From NCBI GenBank assembly GCA_016295145.1, contig JAEDLR010000003.1:1-61088 (forward strand): 61,088 nucleotides of DNA, written 5' to 3'. The position numbers and the translations under genes were made by a program. Position 1 is the stretch's first letter, and each line of letters opens with the position of its first letter. The notes under the pieces are model-generated. The model worked only from the letters and a program-made list of their open reading frames with translations, was not told where the DNA came from and made no database searches. Positions 1-8,739 of this stretch are shown here, in pieces. Source of the stretch: Oscillospiraceae bacterium. GTDB lineage: Bacteria > Bacillota > Clostridia > Oscillospirales > Ruminococcaceae.

Positions 1-1
1 C

Positions 2-358
2 ATGCGTCAGAGCATGACTTCGATCCCCGATGCCATGATTGAGGCAGCAAAGGTAGATGGTGCCAACCTGTTCACCATCTGTTGGAGAATCGTAATCCCC
101 AACCAGAAGCCTGCTTTGATGACCATGGCGATCTTCGCATTCCAGGGCGCGTGGAATATTACGGGCGGCAGCCTTGTATACGATGAAGCACTCAAGACAC
201 TGCCTACCGTCATCCAGCAAGCAGCAAGTGCCGGTATCTCCCGTCAGGGCGTTACCATGGCTGCTGCGGTCATCCTCTTTGTGCCGCCGGTATTGTTCTT
301 TATCCTCGCACAGAGCCAGGTTATGGAAACTATGGCACATTCCGGTATTAAAGATTGA
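2..358 (+). CDS. Carbohydrate ABC transporter permease, MalG type (3' part only)
   Basis: This is the C-terminal 118 residues of an inner-membrane permease of a sugar-uptake ABC transporter; the gene starts upstream of the window. The EAA loop that docks on the ATPase is visible as EAAKVDGAN...IVIP at about residues 14-33. It is followed by membrane segments around residues 40-55 and 83-103, as in MalG/UgpE-type proteins. The next gene follows after 36 bases and more permeases of the same kind lie at 4965-7073, so the locus encodes at least three permease chains. The sugar cannot be read from the sequence. The methionine at position 2 is probably internal. Confidence 0.85.
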   Translation: MRQSMTSIPDAMIEAAKVDGANLFTICWRIVIPNQKPALMTMAIFAFQGAWNITGGSLVYDEALKTLPTVIQQAASAGISRQGVTMAAAVILFVPPVLFFILAQSQVMETMAHSGIKD

Positions 359-394
359 TTTCCGGCAAATTCATGCAGAAAGGATGAGATATTT

Positions 395-1933
395 GTGAAG
401 AAACACCTGTTACGGCAGATCACAGCTGCCGGCATCACCGCCGTTATGGCAGCATCGGCGCTGACAACCACTGCGTTCGCTGATGAGCCATACGATGTGT
501 ACAACTACAACTATCTGGGTGAGGCAGTGCCCTCGCAGGCAGGTTACCTTGCAGAGCGCGCTGTGTCCGGTCTGGATCTGGGCACTACCGCATTGAAATC
601 ACCTTCGGATCTGTATAAGGACGCCGACGACAACTTCTATATTGTGGATTCGGGCAACAACCGCATTCTGAAGGTGAATTCCGCCTTTGATGAGATCCTG
701 CTCATCATGGATACCTTTATCATGCCGGATGGCTCTACTACTACGCTGAAGAATCCGAAGGGCGTGTATGTTTCGCCGGATACGGGCCTGATTTACATTG
801 CCGATAACGAGAATTCCCGTGCATTGGTGGTGGATGCCAACCTGAAGGTGCAAATGGAGATCACCAAACCGACCTCTACCGTCTACGATCAGGCACTGAC
901 CTTCCTGCCGCAGAAGATCCTTTGCGACAACGCAGGCAATGTGTACATCGTGCTGAACAATACCACAAAGGGTGCTGCCATGTTTGACTGCGATGGCGAA
1001 TTCATCGGCTATTACGGTGCAAACGCTGTTGCAGCCACTGCTGAGGTGATCGCAAACCATTTCTGGAACGCCATTGCCTCCGAGGAGGAGAAGAAATACC
1101 GCGCCAGAAGTACCCCTACCGCCTTCGATAATTTTGATATTGATGTACGGAAGGGCTTTATCTACACCTCCACCTCTTCGGGAAGCACCGACACCGATAT
1201 CGTCAAAAAGGTCAACCCCGAGGGGCACAACCTGTTTAGCTATATGTCCAATTTCGTATGGGGTGATCTGTTCTCCACATGGTACAGCGGCACAAGCTAC
1301 AAAACCAAGATCGTGGATATTGATATCGGCGACGATGGCTCGATCAACTGTCTGGATTCAACCACGGGCCGTGTGTTCCAGTACGATGAAGAAGCGTCTT
1401 TGCTGTTCATTATGGGCACGATCGGCGAGCAGGTCGGTGCGTTCTCCGCAGGCGGTGTGGCTGCCGTGGAAACTATGGGTGAGAACTGTGAGTCGGTGCT
1501 GGTGCTGGATGCCACCAAGGGAACCGTGACCATTTTCAACCAGACGGTGTTTGGCAACATCGTGCACGACGCAACCGCAAAGTATAACGGCGGTTATTAC
1601 GAAGAAGCACTGGAGCCGTGGCTTGAGGTGCTGAAACGTGACGGTAACTACCGCAGAGCGTATTTGGGTATTGCCAGTGCCTATTTTAACATGGGCAGAT
1701 ACGAGGACGCCATGGAGTATGCCAAAAAGGCAGATGCCTCGGGCAGATACAACAGGGCATTTGAGCGGTGGCGTTCCGAGTTCCTAAAAGACAATCTGAC
1801 GATTATCCTGATCGCACTGATTGTGTTGATCGTTGCATGGCAGGTTATCAAGCGGATACTGAAAAAACGGCGTGCGGCAGCCCTTGCCACCGCTACGACA
1901 GAGCTGATTCCAAAGGCTCCCGAAGAAGAATAA
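395..1933 (+). CDS. Secreted NHL-repeat/TPR protein with C-terminal membrane anchor
   Basis: The protein has 512 residues and a GTG start preceded by AAGGATGAG. An N-terminal signal peptide ends near residue 30 (TTTAFADEP). The middle carries NHL-like beta-propeller blades at about residues 69-97, 122-154 and 173-205, with recurring patterns such as NFYIVDSGNNRILKV. A TPR-like helical pair follows at about 390-455 and one membrane helix at about 468-485, with a short basic cytoplasmic tail. The propeller should therefore sit outside the cell. The gene lies inside a sugar ABC-transporter operon, so a role in substrate capture or sensing is plausible, but this is inference. No catalytic residues are evident. 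Confidence 0.7.
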   Translation: MKKHLLRQITAAGITAVMAASALTTTAFADEPYDVYNYNYLGEAVPSQAGYLAERAVSGLDLGTTALKSPSDLYKDADDNFYIVDSGNNRILKVNSAFDEILLIMDTFIMPDGSTTTLKNPKGVYVSPDTGLIYIADNENSRALVVDANLKVQMEITKPTSTVYDQALTFLPQKILCDNAGNVYIVLNNTTKGAAMFDCDGEFIGYYGANAVAATAEVIANHFWNAIASEEEKKYRARSTPTAFDNFDIDVRKGFIYTSTSSGSTDTDIVKKVNPEGHNLFSYMSNFVWGDLFSTWYSGTSYKTKIVDIDIGDDGSINCLDSTTGRVFQYDEEASLLFIMGTIGEQVGAFSAGGVAAVETMGENCESVLVLDATKGTVTIFNQTVFGNIVHDATAKYNGGYYEEALEPWLEVLKRDGNYRRAYLGIASAYFNMGRYEDAMEYAKKADASGRYNRAFERWRSEFLKDNLTIILIALIVLIVAWQVIKRILKKRRAAALATATTELIPKAPEEE

Positions 1934-1948
1934 GGAGGTGCTTTCGTC

Positions 1949-2578
1949 ATGCTGGATTTAACACAGCCCCAATTTGTCAAACACGCGATTTTCCATCCCT
2001 TTGAGGGCTTTGAAGATTTGCGTTGGAAGAAGGCAGGAAAGCTCTCCTACACCTTCATCATCATTTTTACGTTGTTCGTGGCACAAATCGCCTATGACCG
2101 CTGGTGCGGCTTCCAGTTCCGGCCGCTGCCCGATGCCATGTTCAGTGTTATGCCCTACATCATGCAGAGCGTTGTGTATTTTTTGGCGTGGGTGATCGGT
2201 AACTGGTCGGTGTGTACGCTGCTGGACGGCGAAGGCACCATGAAGAACATCGCCATTTACAGTTCTTATGCGCTGATTCCGTATATCGTATGCCAGTTTG
2301 TAGATGTTTTTCTTTCGCATATTCTGGTGCAGGATGAATTCATCTTCTTTACCGTTTTGCAGTATGTCGGTCTGATCTGGACGGGTATGCTTCTGTTCTC
2401 CGCCATCAAGGCAGTACATCAGTATACCTTTACCAAAACGGTCGTCGCCATTGTGCTGACACTCATTGCAATGCTGATTATCCTTTTCCTGGCAGTGCTG
2501 CTGCTGAGCCTGTTCCAGAATGTTTATGTATTTGTCTACTCCATCTACACAGAGATCCTGTATAGAGTGCGTGTGTAA
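1949..2578 (+). CDS. YIP1-family-like integral membrane protein
   Basis: The protein has 209 residues and about five hydrophobic helices, near residues 28-48, 62-88, 94-118, 128-148 and 152-185. A short cytoplasmic N terminus is rich in Phe and His. The helix layout and the central IYSSYALIPYI segment resemble the Yip1 domain family found in Firmicute transporter loci. TAAGGAGGTG places the start 8 bases downstream, 15 bases after the preceding stop. It is co-directional with the flanking ABC-transporter genes, so it probably belongs to the same transcript. Its function is unknown; an assembly or membrane-organising role is only a guess. Confidence 0.6.
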   Translation: MLDLTQPQFVKHAIFHPFEGFEDLRWKKAGKLSYTFIIIFTLFVAQIAYDRWCGFQFRPLPDAMFSVMPYIMQSVVYFLAWVIGNWSVCTLLDGEGTMKNIAIYSSYALIPYIVCQFVDVFLSHILVQDEFIFFTVLQYVGLIWTGMLLFSAIKAVHQYTFTKTVVAIVLTLIAMLIILFLAVLLLSLFQNVYVFVYSIYTEILYRVRV

Positions 2579-2592
2579 AGGCGGTGAACACA

Positions 2593-4968
2593 GTGTTAAT
2601 CAAGAAAAAACGAATGCTCGCCTGCCTGCTGGCAGCAGCGATGATGACTTCCATGAGCATTACTGCACTGCCTGCCCTTGCCGATGAAGCTGCCGATTCC
2701 GCGACGGACTCCGCCAATAATAAGGAGGAGAGTGCCGACGATGATGATGCTTGGGTAGACCGTACCGAGGACGATGTGCTGCAAAAGATGAAAATCGTTG
2801 CGGAAAACGATCATCTGGCATTGTATGCGTGGGACGAGGAAAAGCTCGATGAGGACAACGACGAGAAGCCCGAGGACATCTTTGCACTGAAAAATAAGAA
2901 GAACGGCTACATTTGGTGGTCGTCGCCCATCAATGCAGCAGGCGATTCCATCGCAACACCGGTGCTGGCAAAGGGGCTTTCCTCCGGTCTGATTTTGACC
3001 GCTGCCGAGATCGACGACCGTTCCACTACCACGGTGCGTTCGGCAGATACCTCCAAGACCACCATCAGCTATAAGACCATCCCCAACGGCGTGCAGGTCA
3101 CCTACAACTTCCGTAAGGTGGGCATCAAGATCCCCGTGCGCTACGAGTTGGGCGAGGATTATCTGCAGGTTACCATTGATTCCTCCGAGATCACCGAGAA
3201 ATACGGCCCTGACAATGAGGATGGCCCCGTTCTCGCGCAATCACTGGCGGTGCTGAATGCGTTCGGTGCTGCGGATTCCAATGAAGAAGGCTATTTTGTC
3301 ATTCCCGATGGCAGCGGTGCTATCATCAACTTCAACAATGAAAAGTACAGCGCGAAAACCTACAATCAGCCAATCTACGGCAAGGATGTTACGGCAGTGC
3401 CGAAAACCAAGGGTGCTGTGGTGGAGGGCGTTTCGCTGCCGATGTACGGTATTGTCAAGGGTGAGAACGCAATGCTCGCTGTGGCAACCTCCGGCGATGG
3501 CAACTGCAATATTCGTGCAGCGGTCAGCGGCACGGGACAGTCCAATACCGGGTACAATATCTGCTATTTTGAGTTTATCACCCGTGCCGCCGATGAATAC
3601 TTCCTCGGCACCGACCAGTTGACGCCTTTGGCTGTGTACCAGAAAAATATGCCTGAGGTGCGTATGCAGGTGCGCTACTATCCCCTGTGTGCAGAGGACG
3701 AAGTGAACGCCGATCAGGGGGAAAAGCTGGATTATGTGGATATTGCCGCAAGATACCGTCAGCACCTTCTGGAAGATGAAGGCGTGACTGTCAAGGCAAA
3801 GGCAGACAGTGCTTATTGCTATGTAGATGTGTATGGCGGTACAAAAAAGCAGAGAAACATTCTCGGTTTTCCGGTATTCCTTAAAACCAGTATGACAAGC
3901 TACGAGGAAACCCAAGAGATCCTCTCGCAGTTGAAAGCGGCAGGTGCAGACCAATTGGTGGTTTCGCTGAACAACTGGACCAGTGCCGGCATCAGCGGCA
4001 AGGTGGATTACAAGGCAAAGCCCTCCGGTACGCTAGGCGGTAAGTCCGATTTCAATGACCTTGTGGATTACATGAACAGCAACGGCATCGCATGGTACCC
4101 TACCGTGAACAACTACGCCTATTACTCGGGCAGCGGCTATTATTCGCTGACCGATACCGCAGTGCGTGTATCCGGCTCTTTTGCAAGAATTGTGGATTTT
4201 GAGCGCGCATACGGTGTGCCTTACGGCGAAAAGAAAACCATGTCGCTGCTTTCTCCCTCCACCTTTACGGATCTGTACGACAAGCTTGCCAAGAATTACA
4301 AGAAGGCAGGGCTTACCTCCGTCAGCATCGGTGAGATGTCTTCTCTGCTGTACGGCGATTACGGCAAAAAGTCTGCAACATCCCGTGAGCAGACCATGGA
4401 GGCGATCGAGGGCGGTCTGGCAAAACTCAACTCCGATGTGGGTTCGGTGCTTTCGCAGGATCCCAATGCTTATGTGCTGAAGTATACCGATACCATTACC
4501 GATATCCCGCTGTACTCCAGTGGCTTTGATATTCTGGATGCCGATATTCCGCTGTATCAGATGGTAATGCATGGTGTGATCCCTTACTCTACCAAGGCAG
4601 TCAACGGCAGTGCCGATGCGGAGCGTCTGGTGATGCTGGCACTGGCAGCAGGCAGCAATCTGCGGTTTGATATGCTTTATGCCGAGTCCAGCGACCTGAA
4701 AGATACCGATTTCGATGTGTACTACTACGCCTACTACAAGTATTGGATTGACAATGCGGCGCAGTATTATCAGTACACCAAGGATATTCTCGCAAAGACC
4801 AGTGATTCCTATATCGTCAGCTATGTGCAGGAGGGCGATATCATTAAGACAGCCTATGCAAACGGTGTGCAAACCGAGGTTGATCTGGCAAATTGCTCGG
4901 TGACCTGCGGCGGCGAAACCTACTACCTGCGCGACTATGTAGAGGAAGGAGATGTGGTGTTTGAATGA
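2593..4968 (+). CDS. Large exported protein, DUF5696-like
   Basis: The protein has about 791 residues. An in-frame GTG at 2584 is possible, but the one at 2593 has AAGGCGGTG 6 bases upstream and begins a clean signal peptide (KKKRMLACLL...ALPALADEA). An acidic, Asp/Glu-rich stretch follows at about residues 35-85. The large body has a YVIPDGSGAIINFNN-like segment and a PMYGIVKGENAMLAVATSGD-like segment that I associate with the DUF5696 family, often encoded next to sugar ABC transporters. No glycosidase motif is obvious, although the C-terminal half could fold as a TIM barrel. The stop overlaps the next start (ATGA), indicating translational coupling to the permease. Role in glycan handling is inferred from context. 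Confidence 0.6.
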   Translation: MLIKKKRMLACLLAAAMMTSMSITALPALADEAADSATDSANNKEESADDDDAWVDRTEDDVLQKMKIVAENDHLALYAWDEEKLDEDNDEKPEDIFALKNKKNGYIWWSSPINAAGDSIATPVLAKGLSSGLILTAAEIDDRSTTTVRSADTSKTTISYKTIPNGVQVTYNFRKVGIKIPVRYELGEDYLQVTIDSSEITEKYGPDNEDGPVLAQSLAVLNAFGAADSNEEGYFVIPDGSGAIINFNNEKYSAKTYNQPIYGKDVTAVPKTKGAVVEGVSLPMYGIVKGENAMLAVATSGDGNCNIRAAVSGTGQSNTGYNICYFEFITRAADEYFLGTDQLTPLAVYQKNMPEVRMQVRYYPLCAEDEVNADQGEKLDYVDIAARYRQHLLEDEGVTVKAKADSAYCYVDVYGGTKKQRNILGFPVFLKTSMTSYEETQEILSQLKAAGADQLVVSLNNWTSAGISGKVDYKAKPSGTLGGKSDFNDLVDYMNSNGIAWYPTVNNYAYYSGSGYYSLTDTAVRVSGSFARIVDFERAYGVPYGEKKTMSLLSPSTFTDLYDKLAKNYKKAGLTSVSIGEMSSLLYGDYGKKSATSREQTMEAIEGGLAKLNSDVGSVLSQDPNAYVLKYTDTITDIPLYSSGFDILDADIPLYQMVMHGVIPYSTKAVNGSADAERLVMLALAAGSNLRFDMLYAESSDLKDTDFDVYYYAYYKYWIDNAAQYYQYTKDILAKTSDSYIVSYVQEGDIIKTAYANGVQTEVDLANCSVTCGGETYYLRDYVEEGDVVFE

Positions 4969-5885
4969 AGATTCCATATGAACGCAGAAAATCCCTCTAC
5001 GGTTACGGCTTTATTGCGTTGTGGCTGGTGGGTACGCTTTTGTGGTTTTTAAAGCCCATGGTTGAATCCCTTTGCTACTGCTTCATGGATAACGCCTCAC
5101 TGAAGCCCCAGGTTGGCGGCATGAACAAGGAATGGCTGCCCTTTGCGGATTTCGGCTGGATTGCCAACTTTAAGTATGCCTTTGCGACCGACCCGTCCTA
5201 TAAGCAAAGGCTGGTGGAGGTGCTGAAAGATACTGCGCTGACCACCCCTATGATTCTGGTGTTCTCGCTGTTTATTGCAGTCATCCTGAATCAGGAATTC
5301 AAGGGCAGAGGCTTTGCCCGTGCGATTTTCTTCCTGCCCGTTATCATTGCAACCGGCCCCGTTTACAATATCATCAACGGTGATATTGCCAGTACCGGTG
5401 CCGATAGCGGCGCACAATTCTCCACCTTGTTTCAGACGGATATTGTGGATGAGCTGCTGGAGTTCTTAGGTGTCATGAATATCAGTGACAGCCTCAGTGA
5501 AGTCATCAACACCGTTACCACCGATATTTTCGGTCTGGTGTGGAGTTCGGGTATCCAGATTCTCATCTTCCTGGCGGCTTTGCAGAATATTCCGCCATCC
5601 GCCAAGGAAGCTGCCTCTATGGAGGGCGCAACCGCATGGGAATACTTCTGGAAAATCACCCTGCCCTATGTCAGCCCCATGATCCTTGCAAACTTCATCT
5701 ACACGGTCATCGACTCCTTTACTGCTACCGATAACGCTGTTATGAGCCGTGTGTTGGAAAAGCAACTGGAATGGGATTACGGCTATGCAGCGGCTATGGC
5801 GTGGAGCTATTTTGCCATTGTTATGGTTGTTGTGGGCATCATTACGGTCATCATCAACAAGTTTATCTTCTACGAAGTGGAATAA
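4965..5885 (+). CDS. Sugar ABC transporter permease, MalF/LplB type
   Basis: This 306-residue inner-membrane permease has six predicted helices starting at about residue 12 (YGFIALWLVGTLLWFL). The EAA loop is EAASMEGA...ITLP at about residues 212-231. It should pair with the MalG-type chain encoded directly downstream. The start codon overlaps the stop of the upstream exported protein, so the two are translationally coupled. No ATPase or solute-binding protein is encoded in the visible part of the operon; they may lie upstream of the window, or the ATPase may be a shared MsmX-like protein encoded elsewhere. Confidence 0.88.
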   Translation: MKIPYERRKSLYGYGFIALWLVGTLLWFLKPMVESLCYCFMDNASLKPQVGGMNKEWLPFADFGWIANFKYAFATDPSYKQRLVEVLKDTALTTPMILVFSLFIAVILNQEFKGRGFARAIFFLPVIIATGPVYNIINGDIASTGADSGAQFSTLFQTDIVDELLEFLGVMNISDSLSEVINTVTTDIFGLVWSSGIQILIFLAALQNIPPSAKEAASMEGATAWEYFWKITLPYVSPMILANFIYTVIDSFTATDNAVMSRVLEKQLEWDYGYAAAMAWSYFAIVMVVVGIITVIINKFIFYEVE

Positions 5886-5897
5886 GGGGGTGCAGCT

Positions 5898-7073
5898 ATG
5901 GAAAACGAAAACATGATTACCCCCACGCCGCAGGAGAACACCGAATCGCTTGCTACGGAAGATGCTGCGGTTGAGGCTGCACCGGCGTCGCTGTCCTCGT
6001 CCCAACGTCCGCATACGCTGCCGGAGGGCTATATCCCCGAATCAGCAAAGCCTGTGGTACACGAGGAGAAACAGGTCGGCAATGGTATGTCGCCCAAAGA
6101 GGCAATGAAGATCCGTATGCAGAGCATGACCAAACAAGAGGTCGCGTATCTGCGGCGTAAAATGATCTTTGAAAAGGCGTGGCCTATCTTCCGCTTCCTG
6201 ATTCTGTTCGGGCTGGGTTTTGTCATTCTCACACCGTTGATGTTCATGCTCAGCTACGGTTTCCGTGAAAGCGGCGATATGAATGACCCCACCGTTATGT
6301 GGATCCCCCGCAACCTGACCTTGAAGGTCATGAAGCAGACCATCGACGCAATGGGCCTGACGAATCCCATTTCAAACCGCCAGAATCCGCTGTTCAATAC
6401 GCTGGTGCTGAATCTGGGCTGTTCCATCATGCAGGTGATCACCTGTGCGATCACCGGCTATGGCTTCGCCCGTTTCAAGTTCAAGGGCAGAGATCTGCTG
6501 TTCGGCATCGTAATCCTGATGATCCTGGTGCCCACTCAGATTCTTTCCATTCCGCTGTACATGACCTTCAAGAACTTCATGTTCGGCGCGGTCAGCCTCA
6601 TTGATAAGTTTGCGGTTATGTATCTGCCGGCGATGATGGCAAACGGTATCCGTTCGGGACTGATGATTTTCATCTTCCGACAGTTTTTCCGCGGTTTGCC
6701 CAAGGAGTTGGAAGATGCCGCGTATCTGGACGGCTGTGGGCCCCTGAACACTTTCATCCGCGTGATGGTGCCCAACGCAGCTTCCTCTTTCCTCACGGTG
6801 TTCCTGTTCTCCATCGTGTGGTACTGGAACGACTTCTATGTCAGTAGTTCGTTCTTCAACAACACCAAGACCATCGCACTGGTGCTGAAGAATCTGGACG
6901 CGACCTTGAACCTCGCGATTTTCAACAACGCAAACGCACAGGTCAGTGCCCGTGAAAAAATCGTGTGGCTGGAATCCGGCTGCCTGATTTCCATCACGCC
7001 TATGCTGATCCTCTATGCTTGCTTGCAGAAGCACTTTACAGAGGGTATCGAGCGATCGGGCCTGGTTGGCTGA
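5898..7073 (+). CDS. Sugar ABC transporter permease, MalG type, with long N-terminal extension
   Basis: The protein has 391 residues, roughly 100 more than usual for MalG/UgpE permeases. The extra length is a cytoplasmic extension before the first helix (about residue 96): residues 1-60 are rich in Thr, Pro, Glu and Ala, and residues 60-90 are basic and probably helical. The EAA loop is EDAAYLDGCG...VMVP at about residues 272-292. It follows the MalF-type gene by 12 bases with AGGGGGTG as ribosome binding site and is the last gene of the operon, followed by a strong terminator. The extension is unlikely to be an annotation artefact because the ribosome binding site sits right at its start. 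Confidence 0.88.
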   Translation: MENENMITPTPQENTESLATEDAAVEAAPASLSSSQRPHTLPEGYIPESAKPVVHEEKQVGNGMSPKEAMKIRMQSMTKQEVAYLRRKMIFEKAWPIFRFLILFGLGFVILTPLMFMLSYGFRESGDMNDPTVMWIPRNLTLKVMKQTIDAMGLTNPISNRQNPLFNTLVLNLGCSIMQVITCAITGYGFARFKFKGRDLLFGIVILMILVPTQILSIPLYMTFKNFMFGAVSLIDKFAVMYLPAMMANGIRSGLMIFIFRQFFRGLPKELEDAAYLDGCGPLNTFIRVMVPNAASSFLTVFLFSIVWYWNDFYVSSSFFNNTKTIALVLKNLDATLNLAIFNNANAQVSAREKIVWLESGCLISITPMLILYACLQKHFTEGIERSGLVG

Positions 7074-7090
7074 TCGCTTGCACACAAAGC

Positions 7091-7126
7091 AAAACGAGCT
7101 TCACCCTATGGTGAGGCTCGTTTTTT
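7091..7126 (+). terminator. Intrinsic terminator between convergent operons
   Basis: A 14-bp stem (AAACGAGCTTCACC / GGTGAGGCTCGTTT, one G-U pair) with a CTAT loop is followed by TTTTTT on the plus strand. The minus strand also has a short T run, so it can serve both the permease operon and the convergent anti-sigma gene that ends 5 bases later. Confidence 0.9.
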
Positions 7127-7130
7127 GTGC

Positions 7131-7943
7131 TTAATCGCTGTAGGATTTGTTCCCGACTACCATGGCAGTCATGGGCTGTATCGGCGGCAGGAAAGGAACC
7201 AATTCTGCCACAGTGGTGGTTTCTGTGGTGTCGGCTACCGTTTCGATCTGAGTCGTTGTCTCGAACCACTCTGAGTGTATCGCAGTTGTGGAGGTGACTA
7301 TGAAAGGCGGCGTGGTGGTGAATATGAAAGGCGGTGTGGCAGTGGTAGTGAAGCTTGACGTCGGTACGGTCGTCATCGGCGGTGTGGAGGTGTATGGAAC
7401 CGTAGTTGTGGTGGTCGTGGTGGATGACAAAAGATTTGTTGGTTTGGATATGGTGGCTGTGGTGGTGTGTACCGTGGTTGATGTCTCATCGCTCAATGTG
7501 CCTGTAGGCAGCGTGTTTTCCGGCACAGAGCTCACTGCGGTTGGGATATCGGAAGAAGCCGTGCTAATTGTGCTGCTTATGCTGCTGGTGGTGGAAGTCG
7601 TTCCGGCATCCGGCAGGCTGCTTTCTGATATCTGTGGCCGCGGAATCTGCAACAGGTATACCGCACTGGCAACCAGTGCCAGGGTCAGGCAGGCAACAGC
7701 CGCCAGAGAATACCATTGCTGTTTTCTGATGGGACGGTCTGCGCGTTCAAAAGGCACCACGATCCCATTGGGATCTGACTCCATGCTTACCGTGCCCCCG
7801 ACTTTTTGAAAAAATCGCTGTGCGATGCGTTGTTCTTCGGCAGAGGTTGCTCGCGGCAGATCCAAATCCGCAAGCAGAGCAGTGAGCTGTGCTTCGTTAC
7901 AGCCATCCAGCAGAAGAGCAATATCATAATGTTCAGAGCGCAT
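7131..7943 (-). CDS. Transmembrane anti-sigma factor-like protein with Thr/Ser-rich outer tail
   Basis: The protein has 270 residues from the ATG at 7943, which is preceded by GGGAGGTGAGG; a GTG at 7952 is less well placed. The N-terminal 80 residues are cytoplasmic and helical. One membrane helix follows (about 81-100, SLAAVACLTLALVASAVYLL), then an outer domain of about 165 residues dominated by Thr, Ser and Pro. It overlaps the end of the upstream sigma-factor gene by 11 bases, the classic sigma/anti-sigma arrangement. The Thr-rich tail has low-complexity DNA and may span or sample the cell wall. I see no CXXC zinc anti-sigma motif, so the family assignment rests on topology and context. 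Confidence 0.65.
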   Translation of the reverse strand: MRSEHYDIALLLDGCNEAQLTALLADLDLPRATSAEEQRIAQRFFQKVGGTVSMESDPNGIVVPFERADRPIRKQQWYSLAAVACLTLALVASAVYLLQIPRPQISESSLPDAGTTSTTSSISSTISTASSDIPTAVSSVPENTLPTGTLSDETSTTVHTTTATISKPTNLLSSTTTTTTTVPYTSTPPMTTVPTSSFTTTATPPFIFTTTPPFIVTSTTAIHSEWFETTTQIETVADTTETTTVAELVPFLPPIQPMTAMVVGNKSYSD

Positions 7944-8502
7944 CTTCCTCACCTCCCATCAGTTGTAAGAGTTTCTTTTTGGCTCTGGATATGCGCATCT
8001 CCACCGTACCTACACGGATGGAGAGCCGTTTTGCGATTTCAGGTGCAGTTTCCCCGAAGTAGTATTTCCACATCAGCAAATTGCGGTCACCTTCGCTGAG
8101 CTGCTGCATCATGGTAAAGAGCTTAGCACACTGCTCCTTGCGTATGTACTGTGTTTCCGGGTCGGGGGCAGTGTCACAGATATCCAACAAGCATTTGGCA
8201 TCGACCTGTGTTGCCTGCGCCTGCTGTGCGGCGTAGCGGCGGTACCAGTCGGTGCAGCGGTGCATGGTCAAGGTGGCGAGGAGTGCGCGTATACTACCCC
8301 GTTGCAGATTGATTTGTGCCCGCTTTTGATAGAATTCGAACAAAATATCGCTGACCAGTTCCTCTGCCTCTTGTGGCAAACAGCAGGTACCGATGCGCCT
8401 GCGCACCACGGCAAGTACAAAGCCGCTGTATTGCATCAGCAACTGGCGACAGCCTTCCTCTGGGTTGTGCAGCAGCAAATGCAGCAGTTCTTCGTCTGGC
8501 AT
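7933..8502 (-). CDS. ECF-type RNA polymerase sigma factor
   Basis: The protein has about 189 residues. The ATG at 8502 has GAGGTG 6 bases upstream; in-frame starts at 8508 and 8544 are possible. A sigma-2 region lies at about residues 35-95 (EELVSDILFEFYQK, then a basic Trp-Tyr segment TDWYRR). A sigma-4 region lies at about 125-185 with the helix-turn-helix ETAPEIAKRLSIRVGTVEMR. Regions 1 and 3 are absent, as in ECF factors. It is co-transcribed with, and overlaps, a membrane anti-sigma-like gene, so it is probably released by an extracytoplasmic signal. Its regulon is not visible from this window. Confidence 0.88.
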   Translation of the reverse strand: MPDEELLHLLLHNPEEGCRQLLMQYSGFVLAVVRRRIGTCCLPQEAEELVSDILFEFYQKRAQINLQRGSIRALLATLTMHRCTDWYRRYAAQQAQATQVDAKCLLDICDTAPDPETQYIRKEQCAKLFTMMQQLSEGDRNLLMWKYYFGETAPEIAKRLSIRVGTVEMRISRAKKKLLQLMGGEEDAL

Positions 8503-8589
8503 ATCCATCACCTCGATTCCCTTGCATTTTGAATACAATCCCACATCTGTATACGATCACCAATGCAAATTCCTCACAGGCATCCGCAT

Positions 8590-8625
8590 CAAAAATGCCC
8601 GATAAGATCGTGACATCTTATCAGG
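8590..8625 (-). terminator. Intrinsic terminator (minus strand)
   Basis: On the minus strand a stem CCTGATAAGAT / ATCTTATCGGG with a 6-base loop is followed by CATTTTTG. It lies between the flavoprotein gene and the sigma-factor gene, so the latter needs its own promoter. A second GC-rich hairpin (arms GCGCCGC / GCGGCGC, 8688-8714) lies closer to the flavoprotein stop. Confidence 0.65.
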
Positions 8626-8739
8626 TATTGTCATTTGCCTGTGATAGCGCAGCCTCTCGGTAGGGCGCCATTCAGTCTGCCGATGGATGCGCCGCTTATG
8701 CAAAAAGTGCGGCGCAGGATGATCGGATTGTACAATCGG

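Noticed and set aside
7288..7809. Plus-strand Val/Gly-rich open frame and apparent GT-rich repeat
   Set aside because: It is the complement of the Thr/Ser-rich tail of the minus-strand anti-sigma-like protein; the repetition comes from Thr codons, not a DNA repeat array.
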